This document shows positions 9,015 through 17,828 of a stretch of DNA of 64,000 nt, piece after piece. The DNA lies in NCBI RefSeq assembly GCF_001029285.1, contig NZ_LDZY01000003.1, positions 1 through 64,000 of the forward strand, read 5' to 3'. The notes beneath the pieces were generated by a model. That model had not been told where the DNA came from. It searched no databases and worked only from the letters and a program-made list of their open reading frames with translations. Positions within the stretch are counted from its first letter, which is position 1. Every line of letters begins with the position of its first letter. This DNA comes from Desulfosporosinus acididurans. GTDB taxonomy: Bacteria > Bacillota > Desulfitobacteriia > Desulfitobacteriales > Desulfitobacteriaceae. Both the position numbers and the translations under genes were made by a program.

Positions 9015-12000
9015 TTACTGTACTACATTAATCTTAACGGTTTGTACTAATCCACTTGTTGTTACAGCAGTAACAGTAAAGTAATAGTGTCCGTTTGCAG
9101 CAATAGCAGCGTTAATAGCACTAGCATCTACGTGAGTAATTCGTCCATATTGGTCAATTTGGAAATTGGTATGGCTGGCATCAGATGTTGCGTCAATGTC
9201 ATCTGAATTGTCAACGAGGCTGACATTTGCTAAATCCATACCTTTTGAACCATAGGAATCTTTAGCGTAGAAGTAAAGAGGTGCAGGATTTTTACCATCT
9301 TTTACGTCTGCTCCGCTACCTGTGATATTGGCATCAGAAGGATTGATATAGCGTGCCAGATATTGTCCTTGAACAAGGTCAGCAACCGGAACTGTAGCTG
9401 TTGTTCCATCATCGGAGAGTGTAACACCCGGTACTGTTGTATCAACATACAGGTTAATCGATTGTGCTACAGGATTTGTTGTGGAAGAAGTGATCGGAGT
9501 AGTTACTGTATGCGTTAATCCATCAGCGCCTTGGATGATTACTGTCAAAGTAGTGTTTGAACCAGTCTTCGAGGCATCTAATTTATTTGCTGCAACATAG
9601 ACCGCATCATAGTTTCCAGCTCCCGACAAGGTACCATAAGAAATAGAACCTTTTTCGGTCGGGTCAACTGTGAAGTCAGTTGAATCAACATACGCTCCTT
9701 TTATTGCGCCGTTTTTCAATACTACTTTACCGCCGCCGGCTGTTGTTCCCCATACATATGGATTAGCCTCATAGGCCTTAACACGAGGTGTAAAACCTCT
9801 GCCAAGCGTTGAGTCATATTCCGTATAGAGAGGACTAGCTACTTTATCAATAGCATAACCTTTGATATCAGTATTTTTGATTACCGAGAATGTTATAGTC
9901 TTGGTATCAATTGATGTTGTTAATGCACTAAAGTTCTTGAGAGCGGGATTAAATGCGGCATTATTCGCTTGTGTAATATCATACAGAGCAAAAGTAACGG
10001 TTTGTTGGCCTGTGGCGTCTGATAAGATTTCTACACCTTCGCCGCCATTACCACTGCCATCTAAGCCATTGATTAGAACTTGAGATTGAATAGCAGAGCT
10101 AGTAGTTCCATCTCCATAGGTTTGATGCAGCTCTATCGAACTTCCTGTTGTGGATGCGACAACTACGAATCTGTCATTGGGGTTGGTCGTACCATTGTAG
10201 GTGATGCCACCGTCTCCATATTTGGTGAGATCGGTGAAATCCATCGGTCTGCCATATTGGTCAAGAACCGATAAGCCGCCATAGTTGTAGCCAAAGTCTA
10301 TACGTTGTTGTGCACCGTCAGATTGCATTGTACTTACAACTTTTGTGCTGTCTAAGGACAATGTGTTAGCTTTAACAGGAGTTTGGACGTTAATGGTTAT
10401 TGTGCTGATCTTACCGGTTACAGGAACGCTTGCAGTAATAACACCCGGTTGACTTTGGTTAGTGTTATTGACAGCAGCTTGATACCACAGGCTGGCAGTT
10501 CCATCTGGATTTTGGACCAGCTTAACTCCGGTAGTCCCAGGGCCTGTATATTGAGGGCTTAAAACAACATCCTTAAGATCGCTGTATTTGGTGAGTTGAA
10601 CCCCATTTTGGTCATAGGCCATAAATGGAATTTGTTTGTATTCACCGGAAGCGATGCTGTAAGACGGAGCCATTAAAGTGAAAGTATTTACACTAGCCTG
10701 TTTCTTTAATGTCAAGTTCAATGATGAAGGAGCTCCACCATAAGTCATGGCTGTGATCGTTACAGGCATATCCATTTGAACAGAGGTGCTGTTAACTGTA
10801 ACTTGAATAGCTGCTTTGTTGCTGTCATTAGGGTCTTGGACAACTTTAGCAGTTACATACGGATTAGAACTTGTTAGTTCTAGGTCATCCCCAGTTGTGA
10901 TCAAACCGTTTTTAACGAGGTTATAATCATTGGTAGAATTTCCGCTTAGATCCGTAGCAGTATAATCGATATACCAAATGTCGCTGGTATCTTGAGCGGT
11001 AAGAACTGCGTTGTTTGAACTGGTCAGTTTGTTAAGCGTAATGCCGCTTAATGTACCAGCAGCTGTGGAAGTATTTAAGGTTGCACTTGTAGAAACACCT
11101 GAGCTTGAATCATAACCTGTGATAACTACTGTGGAGAAGGTAAGAAGATTCGTGGTGCCACTAGGTGTTACTTCCAATACGCCGTGTGATGGAACAGTAA
11201 CAGAACCGACACCGGTTGTCCAGGTAATGTTGTTAGCCAGATAACTGCTGGTGATATCAACGCCATATTGGTCGTATACTTTAAACGTAGCATAACCAAT
11301 TCCGCCGGTGATGCTTGAACTTGTTGTGGTCACAGCAAGTTTCGTTGAATTGATATCAATCTTAGCAATCTTTTGTGCAGTGATAGCTACAGTGCTTGTA
11401 CCAAGATCAACTGAGTCATTTTGAACATCGATTGAATAGCTTCCTTCAGGCAAGTTATTAGCGCAAGACAAGGTAGCTACTGTATTGGTGGAGTCCCAGC
11501 TAGTAGTTACAGCAACAGGAGAGCCTGTATTGGTAACTGCGAAAGAAACTTTAGATGGATCAGCGGGTGCTGAGCTAAATTTTACTTCGAAGCTCGTAGC
11601 GCTGACAGCAGTTACGGAGGTAACAGCTACAGGGCCGCTTGGATTAGTTACTTGTCCTGTAAGAATACCGGTACGTACTTGATCAGAAACAACAGCTGCA
11701 CCGCCGAGAGCAGTTACAACAGCATCAGTAGCCAGTTTACCGTGAACATACGTAGCTGCTGCAGGAACTGTTCCGTCTGTGAGGACAATGGGGGAGTTGG
11801 TCATAGCTGCAAGAGGCGCACCTGCAAGAGCATCAATACCAGTGTTGCCATTGGCTACATAGACATTATCGAATTTGAGCGATGAACTGAAGTCTTGGAT
11901 AACTTGGTTATTGGTATCATAAGCGGTGTTTCCGAAATGGCGGGTAGCGTGCGGGAATTGAGCCGCTACTGCATCACTGATAACACCTGTTCCGCCGATA

Positions 12001-12623
12001 ACATCAGATGAAGTGATGCTCGGGTTAGCTGTTAAGTAAGCTGCAACACTTGGAGGAACGGAATTTTTGTCAGTTAAGAGAATAGGCTCATTGGCAGCGG
12101 AAGCAACGGAAGCAATGGAAAGAGCATCTTGTAATCCATTGGCAACGGCAACCTTAGTTACGCCAACCATTCTTTTAGCAATGTTAACGGAAGTTTCTGC
12201 ACGGTCTTGACCACCAAGGGAAATAACTGAAATGCCCATGCCTGATAATTGATCAAGCACCGCTTGGCTGATTACAGCGGTACCGCTGGTGACATAAACC
12301 GTTTTAACATTGAGTTTGGTAAGTTCATTTTTTGTGTCAGGGTCTAAGGTGTTTCCAGGACCGGTTAAAAGGATCGGAGCTTTCAAATAAGTAGAAAGCG
12401 GTCCTGCAGTCAGGGCATCTACCATACCATAGGAGGCTGAGGAAGCAAGAATTGCTGTGCCAGTCCAGCCGGTTTGATCTGCGATTGCTGCAGCAGTTTG
12501 AGCTGCGGTATTACCTGCTATACGAGTTGGCACCGTGCTATCAGCAAAAGCATTGAACGGTACTACTGTTAAGGCCATTCCAGCAATAGCTAAAGATGCT
12601 AAAGCTTTTTTAGTTTTTTTCAT
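9015..12623 (-). CDS. S-layer-like surface protein with three N-terminal CWB2 repeats (copy 2)
   Basis: ATG 12623 (MKKTKKALASLAIAG) follows GAGAGGAG and begins a signal peptide ending AFA. The product is 1202 aa. Residues about 30-325 carry three CWB2 repeats, nearly identical in protein and DNA to those of the gene at 3052-6711. The remainder is a long array of beta-rich Ig-like modules. Some modules match the paralogue closely (around PYVTAKVVQDPNDSNKA and GADGLTH) and others are unrelated. It retains a long leader with several hairpins (12624-13080), which fits a highly expressed, stable surface-protein mRNA. A terminator follows the gene. It probably forms the S-layer or a major wall protein; this rests on the CWB2 family and size, not on direct evidence. 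Confidence 0.9.
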   Translation of the reverse strand: MKKTKKALASLAIAGMALTVVPFNAFADSTVPTRIAGNTAAQTAAAIADQTGWTGTAILASSASYGMVDALTAGPLSTYLKAPILLTGPGNTLDPDTKNELTKLNVKTVYVTSGTAVISQAVLDQLSGMGISVISLGGQDRAETSVNIAKRMVGVTKVAVANGLQDALSIASVASAANEPILLTDKNSVPPSVAAYLTANPSITSSDVIGGTGVISDAVAAQFPHATRHFGNTAYDTNNQVIQDFSSSLKFDNVYVANGNTGIDALAGAPLAAMTNSPIVLTDGTVPAAATYVHGKLATDAVVTALGGAAVVSDQVRTGILTGQVTNPSGPVAVTSVTAVSATSFEVKFSSAPADPSKVSFAVTNTGSPVAVTTSWDSTNTVATLSCANNLPEGSYSIDVQNDSVDLGTSTVAITAQKIAKIDINSTKLAVTTTSSSITGGIGYATFKVYDQYGVDITSSYLANNITWTTGVGSVTVPSHGVLEVTPSGTTNLLTFSTVVITGYDSSSGVSTSATLNTSTAAGTLSGITLNKLTSSNNAVLTAQDTSDIWYIDYTATDLSGNSTNDYNLVKNGLITTGDDLELTSSNPYVTAKVVQDPNDSNKAAIQVTVNSTSVQMDMPVTITAMTYGGAPSSLNLTLKKQASVNTFTLMAPSYSIASGEYKQIPFMAYDQNGVQLTKYSDLKDVVLSPQYTGPGTTGVKLVQNPDGTASLWYQAAVNNTNQSQPGVITASVPVTGKISTITINVQTPVKANTLSLDSTKVVSTMQSDGAQQRIDFGYNYGGLSVLDQYGRPMDFTDLTKYGDGGITYNGTTNPNDRFVVVASTTGSSIELHQTYGDGTTSSAIQSQVLINGLDGSGNGGEGVEILSDATGQQTVTFALYDITQANNAAFNPALKNFSALTTSIDTKTITFSVIKNTDIKGYAIDKVASPLYTEYDSTLGRGFTPRVKAYEANPYVWGTTAGGGKVVLKNGAIKGAYVDSTDFTVDPTEKGSISYGTLSGAGNYDAVYVAANKLDASKTGSNTTLTVIIQGADGLTHTVTTPITSSTTNPVAQSINLYVDTTVPGVTLSDDGTTATVPVADLVQGQYLARYINPSDANITGSGADVKDGKNPAPLYFYAKDSYGSKGMDLANVSLVDNSDDIDATSDASHTNFQIDQYGRITHVDASAINAAIAANGHYYFTVTAVTTSGLVQTVKINVVQ
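11745..12535. repeat. Near-identical inverted repeat, right arm
   Basis: Reverse-complement partner of 3141-3921, located in the CWB2 part of the minus-strand S-layer gene. The arms are ~7.8 kb apart and point towards each other, the geometry needed for inversion of the DNA between them. Confidence 0.85.
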
Positions 12624-13224
12624 GTAGTGAATATCTCCTCTCGTCTTTGGATCTCTTCTGTCTGGTGAATGACTATCTCTTTTCCTTACCTAGGACGTCT
12701 TTTAGTCGTCCCTCACCCCCTTAACATGAGTAGCACAATCTTTAGACATTGCGCAATATCTAAAAGTAGACCTAAGACTTTAGCGGGAGCGTCCCCCCTG
12801 AAGATGATATCTCATCCGCTCAGGCTACCCTTTAGAACCGCATAAAATATGAAACCACAAAAAAGGGTCTACATTAGCTATATGTATTCTCCATAATAAC
12901 TAATATTCCTGCTTACTGTCCGATTTTTTTTTATAAGTCTTTTAATTCAAGCCCAAAAATCCCCGAACAGACCACAGTCAGTACTTGTATAGTCTACACT
13001 AAAACTAACTAGTTTTCCACTATTTAGCCAAAAATATACTCTACAAGTAAGCTTATCTGAGTATAGCATAGTTTTTTGACCAAGATGTGAAAATCTTGTT
13101 AACATCTAATAAATATGTTATTTAGAAGTTTTAGCGAATAGTACAAGCTTAGGAAAAATTGAGCATATAGACTTGGCTGAATACCCGAGATCACTTTTAA
13201 TTCTCTTCGTATGAAAATACGTCT
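12624..13224 (-). promoter_or_regulatory. Long structured leader and upstream region of the S-layer gene
   Basis: The 601-bp gap holds several potential RNA hairpins on the minus strand: GGACG/CGTCC at 12693-12711, the near-palindrome GACATTGCGCAATATC at 12745-12760, and CCTGA..GATGA/TCATC..TCAGG near 12796-12826. A TATACT hexamer near 13062 is a possible -10, without a convincing -35; if used, the leader would be over 400 nt. No known riboswitch consensus was matched. The last ~95 bp align with the leader of the plus-strand copy. The amidase gene ends at 13225 and no clear terminator was found after it. Confidence 0.45.
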
Positions 13225-14817
13225 CTAGTACCCTTTATACTTCAAAATTCCTTCACATATCCCTGCGGCTGCCTTCTCTTGGAAATCCGGTGACCCCAAA
13301 AGTTTTTCCTCATTGGGGTTGGAAATAAATCCAATTTCGATAAGAACCGCCGGCATCTTCGTGTTTTTAATGACATAAAAGGGAGCATCTTTTACTCCTC
13401 GGTCGTTCAATCCTATCGCTGACACTAATTCACTTTGTACATTTTTGGCAAGAGCCTGGGATTGATCAGCTACAGGACTTGCTGAACTGTAGTAGCTTGT
13501 TGTCCCTGAAGCGCTTGGATTGCTGAAGGAATCATTGTGCAAGCAGATGAACATGTCCGCATTGGCATCGTTGGCAATTTTTGTACGTGCTTGAAGGTCA
13601 GAAAGCTCGGAATACGTCCCCTGAGCAGGAGATACATCTGTACTTCGAGTCATGATTACCCGTGCCCCAGCCGAACGCAAATCATTTTCCAGATCTAAGC
13701 CAACCGCCAACGTGTTGTTCTTTTCATAGGTTCCTGAAGGGCCAATAGCACCGGTATCCGGTCCTCCATGTCCCGGGTCAACAACAATAGTTAGTCCGGC
13801 TAATAATGAAGAGGGCGGAATTGTCCCTTCAAGCATACCCTTAACTTGATCACTAATGACTGCAGGCCCACCAATAATAACCATATTGAGCGGGCTAGCG
13901 GTTGGCCTTGATAAAACGGAGTATGTTGGCCCCGGCAACGTGGTTCCTTGAGTCATAACAATCTCCGCGTGCTGTTTTGCTGCCAATGCTCCGGCAGCAA
14001 GAGCATCCGGAAAATTTTCCCCGGTTACTACGTACATCGTTGTCGCAGTGAGATCGTTCTGAGCGAAGTCATAGACGTCTGCGGCGGTCTCGTAACGATC
14101 ATTTCCGGCTATGCGCTGCACATTGTTTAAGCCAGTTAAGGTTGAACTGGAAACAACTGCCTCACCACCCACAACAACAATATTAATATCTCCGTATTTT
14201 TGTCGTAATGTGTCAAGTTCTTGTTTTGTAGCATTAGGCATCGTATTAGCCTGCGTAAGAAGAATCGGTGTCTCTGTCTCACCGGCGTAAGCGGAAATCG
14301 CCAAGGCATCCGGGAACTGATCTCCATTGGCCAAAATTACTTGGCCTTTAAATCCTACACGTTCAGCAACCTTTTGAGCCGTTTCGTATTGGTCTTGGCC
14401 CCAAATCCGTTCCGGCTGTGGAAAACCTGCATTTTCCAGATCCGTTTCCACTTGAGAGCTTAGAGCCATGACTCCGCCTAAGAGAATGACCTTTTTGGCA
14501 CCTAAGCGTTTAATTTCCTGCATGACATAAGGATCAACTCCCTGGGACTGGGTCAAAAGAATGGGGGCATCTAATTGATGGGAAAGGGGTGCGGCAACTA
14601 AGGCATCCGGAAAATGATCACAATTTGCCAATAAAACTGTATCCGCATGCTGCCAGCCCGCTTGAGAAACTTTTATGGCCGTGTCAATCTGCCTTACCCC
14701 GTAAATTCTTGTGGTTCCAAAGTCCAAGGGAGATGCATTCGCGGGATTTTGAAACGCTATAAGGAAACTAAAAACTGCGATAACTATCCCAATGATCTTC
14801 CATTTTAAATGAGCCAA
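13225..14817 (-). CDS. N-acetylmuramoyl-L-alanine amidase (Amidase_3) with three CWB2 repeats
   Basis: The gene starts at TTG 14817, nine bases after AAGGAGGG, giving a 530-aa precursor with a signal peptide ending NANA. Residues about 33-330 are three CWB2 repeats. Residues about 340-528 are an Amidase_3 domain. Zinc ligands are His in DPGHGG, Glu in YEKNNTLA and His in CLHND; the catalytic Glu is in IEIGFISN (near residue 495). It should cleave the bond between muramic acid and the stem peptide while held on the wall by CWB2, as for C. difficile Cwp6-type enzymes. A TGTCGAA box (14854-14860) lies ~40 bp upstream on the coding strand, suggesting Spo0A control. All key residues are present. 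Confidence 0.93.
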   Translation of the reverse strand: MAHLKWKIIGIVIAVFSFLIAFQNPANASPLDFGTTRIYGVRQIDTAIKVSQAGWQHADTVLLANCDHFPDALVAAPLSHQLDAPILLTQSQGVDPYVMQEIKRLGAKKVILLGGVMALSSQVETDLENAGFPQPERIWGQDQYETAQKVAERVGFKGQVILANGDQFPDALAISAYAGETETPILLTQANTMPNATKQELDTLRQKYGDINIVVVGGEAVVSSSTLTGLNNVQRIAGNDRYETAADVYDFAQNDLTATTMYVVTGENFPDALAAGALAAKQHAEIVMTQGTTLPGPTYSVLSRPTASPLNMVIIGGPAVISDQVKGMLEGTIPPSSLLAGLTIVVDPGHGGPDTGAIGPSGTYEKNNTLAVGLDLENDLRSAGARVIMTRSTDVSPAQGTYSELSDLQARTKIANDANADMFICLHNDSFSNPSASGTTSYYSSASPVADQSQALAKNVQSELVSAIGLNDRGVKDAPFYVIKNTKMPAVLIEIGFISNPNEEKLLGSPDFQEKAAAGICEGILKYKGY

Positions 14818-14853
14818 TTATGATCCCTCCTTTTTAGCAACAAATTACTATTA

Positions 14854-14860
14854 TTCGACA
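14854..14860 (-). promoter_or_regulatory. Putative Spo0A (0A) box before the CWB2 amidase
   Basis: TGTCGAA on the minus strand, matching the core 0A box, lies 37 bp upstream of the TTG start. Confidence 0.5.
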
Positions 14861-14905
14861 TATCTAAATGATGTCCTGCAAAAAATTATGGTATTTTATC
14901 CCTTG

Positions 14906-17614
14906 CTAACGCAGCATGGCCTCTACCTTCTGGACGACACTGTCGGGCAGAGCGACCTTCCCGCCCAAAGTTTCAATTTCTTTTCCTTTCCACGACCTCA
15001 AAAGGGCCGCTAAACTTGAAGGTATTTCCGTCTTTGTCGGGACTAAGACAATCATTGAACCTTCCATAGCTGCCCGCACAGCTCCTGTAAGAGCATCCGG
15101 GAAGTTTTCTCCGGTAGCTAACTCCAGCTTTGACGAAAGAGGAGGATAGGATTGTAAAACAGCCGTTGCGGTGTCATAGACTGTGTTCCCGGCAATCCTT
15201 TTAGGAAGAGAAAGTTGATCTTCGATCTCGGAGCTAATGACAGCTGTTCCTCCTACAAGCAGCGTATCCGTGACCTGGAGTTCCTCAAGAGCGGTTTGCG
15301 TATCTTCAGATAAAACATCAGCTTCTGTCAGCAGTATGGGGACTCCCTGGCGTGCAGCCCAGGCGGAAATGGTTAACGTATCTTGAAAATGATTTACATT
15401 GGCAATCACTGCTCTTCCTTTTGTTCCTAATGCCTCAGCGATAGCACGGGCAGTACCTTCCGCAGTATAGCCGTAAAGTCGTTTAACGGTATAAGTCTGT
15501 CGCAGCTCAATTTCGATTGCTGAAGAAAGGGCAGCCGGACCGCCTAAGAGATAGATCGTCTTTGGAGCAAGGCGTTGGATTTCCTCCCGAACCTCAGGTG
15601 TCAATGAAGAACTGGAGGTAAGCAGAATAGGCGCCTGCAGCTTGTAAGCAAGAGGGGCACCGGCCAGAGCATCCGGAAACTGATTGGCCTGGGCGAGTAT
15701 CACCGCATCCGCTCCTGTCGGAAAGGCAGCCTGGGAAATTGCCACCGCGGTTTCTTCAGATGTAATACCCGCAAAACGCTGAGTTAATTGATCGGCGGCT
15801 TGAGCTGTCCCTGCCGCATAAATGCCCGGATTAAAAAGGCCAAGATGTATTTCTCCGGTTTGAAGTTCTCCCCCTAAGGCAATCCAGCGCTCGCCATCCC
15901 AGTGATAAATAATTTCGTTCGCTGTTCCCTTCAAAGATGGATCAGTGCAATTTAGGGAAAGCATTTCTTGAGGGGTCTCTGTTCCCCATTCCACATCAAA
16001 GGCCGGAGTTAAAATCCTTGCCCCGTTAGGAAGAGCCGCCGGGGTAGGAACGGTAGTCAGGGAAACATCAGCTGGAGAGTCAAAAGCCTGTGAGGGGACT
16101 GACAAACTAAAACTAGCCGACCCATCCGTGCTTTGCACATTTCCTCCCAGAATGCCCACTTTTGCCGGGGAAGAAAGAGTTTGCTCTGTTTGAGCGGCAA
16201 GGGTCAAAGCAAGTTTGACATCAACTAATCCATATCCGTATTTATTGTCTCTTCCAGGAGTTCCAAGATCTTTAACGCCTGCTTCCATGGCCGCAACGAC
16301 TTGCTCTCGCGTCCAATCAGGATGTAAACCCCAGATGAGAGCCGCCTCCCCGGCAACAAAGGGAGAAGCCATTGAGGTACCGCTGGCATTGGCATAACCT
16401 AGCCCCTCAGACATACTCCACCAATCACTGACGATTCCATCCCCTGGAGCAGCTAAACTGATCTGCGGCCCTGTTGCAGAAAAGGAAGCGATACTATCAT
16501 ATTTATCCGTGGCGGCAACAGCCAGGACATGTGGGTCTGCTCCAGGATAACTGACTCCGGCGCTTTGGGGCGACGAAGGATCGATATTTCCGGCGGAGGC
16601 GACTAATAAACATCCTTTGTTATAAGCATGTTTAACAGCTTGCTTTATCACCTCAGACGAGACTCCATTCTCCGAGCCGAGACTAAGATTGATGATCTTT
16701 GCTCCATGATCGGCGGCCCAAACTATTCCGGCAGCGATAGCATCATCATATCCATCTCCCTTAAAATCAACTGCCTTAATAGGCATAATTTTCGCCTGAT
16801 AGGCTACACCGACAATTCCCACATCATTGCGTTCCGCTGCAGCGATCCCGGCAACATGTGTACCATGTCCATTATCATCTTGATTATCCCCGGGGGCATC
16901 ACTTTGGGTGATCGCATTGTAGCCGGGGACAATATTATCCTTTAAATCCGGATGGTTGAGGGCAATCCCAGAATCTACGATGGCAATTGTTACCCCCTTG
17001 CCTGTTGCCCCCATGTCCCAAGCTCCCTGAACATCCCCGTTGACGATAGACCATTGATACTTAAAATACGGATCTTGAGGTGATGAGGAATCAACAGCAG
17101 CTATCTTATGAAGGTGATTCTCTTCCGCAGTGAGAACCCCAGGGAACCTTTTGAGGCTGGGAATTAGAGAAACTGCATTAGTCGTGCTGTTAAATTCCAG
17201 GGTCGCAAAATTTAACGGCCCGCGACGTAGAACCGTGGCCTTAAATGCCTTAGCCACATTTGTAATATCTGTTTTAGAGGATACGGAGACGACAATTTGC
17301 TTTGATTGTAATGAATCCGATGCCAAGTTTGGCGATTGAGTTTGAACATTTGTTTTTTTACCATTCATTTGGCTTAAAAATAAAGACTTATTCGATGCGG
17401 TATTTTTTATCGAGCTAAGAGTCTTTGCTTGAGCTTGGGTTCGAGCTTGTTTTTGAGTCTTAATTGCTCTTATGGCAAGATCGTCCCGCCCCATTGAGGA
17501 AATAAGTAGATTAGAGTTTAATATTAATCCAATTATTAAAAATGGAACAATCCCATATTTAGTTTTATGTGCAGATCTAATAGCGAAACTCACTTTACCG
17601 AAGATATCTCCCAC
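14906..17614 (-). CDS. Subtilisin-like (S8) serine protease with C-terminal CWB2 repeats
   Basis: The GTG start at 17614 follows AAAGGGA closely; an internal start would lose the hydrophobic export segment (about residues 22-42), so it is retained. The product is 902 aa. Residues about 105-170 resemble an I9-type propeptide. Residues about 200-470 are the S8 domain, with catalytic Asp in VDSGIALNHPDL (near 212), His in GHGTHVAG (near 250) and Ser in GTSMASP (near 413). A beta-rich spacer follows (about 490-600), then three CWB2 repeats to the end. It is probably a wall-anchored protease that could mature S-layer precursors or process hydrolases. C. difficile uses the unrelated cysteine protease Cwp84 for that job, so the role is inference. 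A perfect 0A-type box is 35 bp upstream. Confidence 0.92.
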   Translation of the reverse strand: MGDIFGKVSFAIRSAHKTKYGIVPFLIIGLILNSNLLISSMGRDDLAIRAIKTQKQARTQAQAKTLSSIKNTASNKSLFLSQMNGKKTNVQTQSPNLASDSLQSKQIVVSVSSKTDITNVAKAFKATVLRRGPLNFATLEFNSTTNAVSLIPSLKRFPGVLTAEENHLHKIAAVDSSSPQDPYFKYQWSIVNGDVQGAWDMGATGKGVTIAIVDSGIALNHPDLKDNIVPGYNAITQSDAPGDNQDDNGHGTHVAGIAAAERNDVGIVGVAYQAKIMPIKAVDFKGDGYDDAIAAGIVWAADHGAKIINLSLGSENGVSSEVIKQAVKHAYNKGCLLVASAGNIDPSSPQSAGVSYPGADPHVLAVAATDKYDSIASFSATGPQISLAAPGDGIVSDWWSMSEGLGYANASGTSMASPFVAGEAALIWGLHPDWTREQVVAAMEAGVKDLGTPGRDNKYGYGLVDVKLALTLAAQTEQTLSSPAKVGILGGNVQSTDGSASFSLSVPSQAFDSPADVSLTTVPTPAALPNGARILTPAFDVEWGTETPQEMLSLNCTDPSLKGTANEIIYHWDGERWIALGGELQTGEIHLGLFNPGIYAAGTAQAADQLTQRFAGITSEETAVAISQAAFPTGADAVILAQANQFPDALAGAPLAYKLQAPILLTSSSSLTPEVREEIQRLAPKTIYLLGGPAALSSAIEIELRQTYTVKRLYGYTAEGTARAIAEALGTKGRAVIANVNHFQDTLTISAWAARQGVPILLTEADVLSEDTQTALEELQVTDTLLVGGTAVISSEIEDQLSLPKRIAGNTVYDTATAVLQSYPPLSSKLELATGENFPDALTGAVRAAMEGSMIVLVPTKTEIPSSLAALLRSWKGKEIETLGGKVALPDSVVQKVEAMLR

Positions 17615-17648
17615 TCCCTTTAATTCAAAGCATTTATATAGCGACTAA

Positions 17649-17655
17649 TTCGACA
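17649..17655 (-). promoter_or_regulatory. Putative Spo0A box before the subtilisin gene
   Basis: TTGTCGAAT on the minus strand contains the full TGTCGAA core, 35 bp before the GTG start, in a divergent promoter region. Confidence 0.5.
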
Positions 17656-17736
17656 AAAATCGCCGCTTTCCTTTTCTTCTTTTTGCGTCAATCAAAAGCA
17701 ATCTCCTGTAATACCCCTAATTGTTTGATATTGGCA

Positions 17737-17750
17737 TTCGACTTGTCGAA
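17737..17750 (+). promoter_or_regulatory. Putative paired Spo0A boxes in the divergent promoter region
   Basis: TTCGACTTGTCGAA is an inverted pair of 0A-like cores; the right half TTGTCGAA is perfect. It lies ~80 bp before the GH18 gene and ~125 bp before the divergent subtilisin gene. Confidence 0.55.
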
Positions 17751-17828
17751 ATTTCGGCAGGTGTTCTCATTTTTGTAACGAATACTTAATGGCAACAAAT
17801 AAACCCGCTGCCAAAAAAGGAGGGGAAG

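Noticed and set aside
12624-12840. Known riboswitch (c-di-GMP, cobalamin, c-di-AMP) in the S-layer leader
   Set aside because: The conserved core bases of those classes are not in the right order; only generic hairpins are seen.
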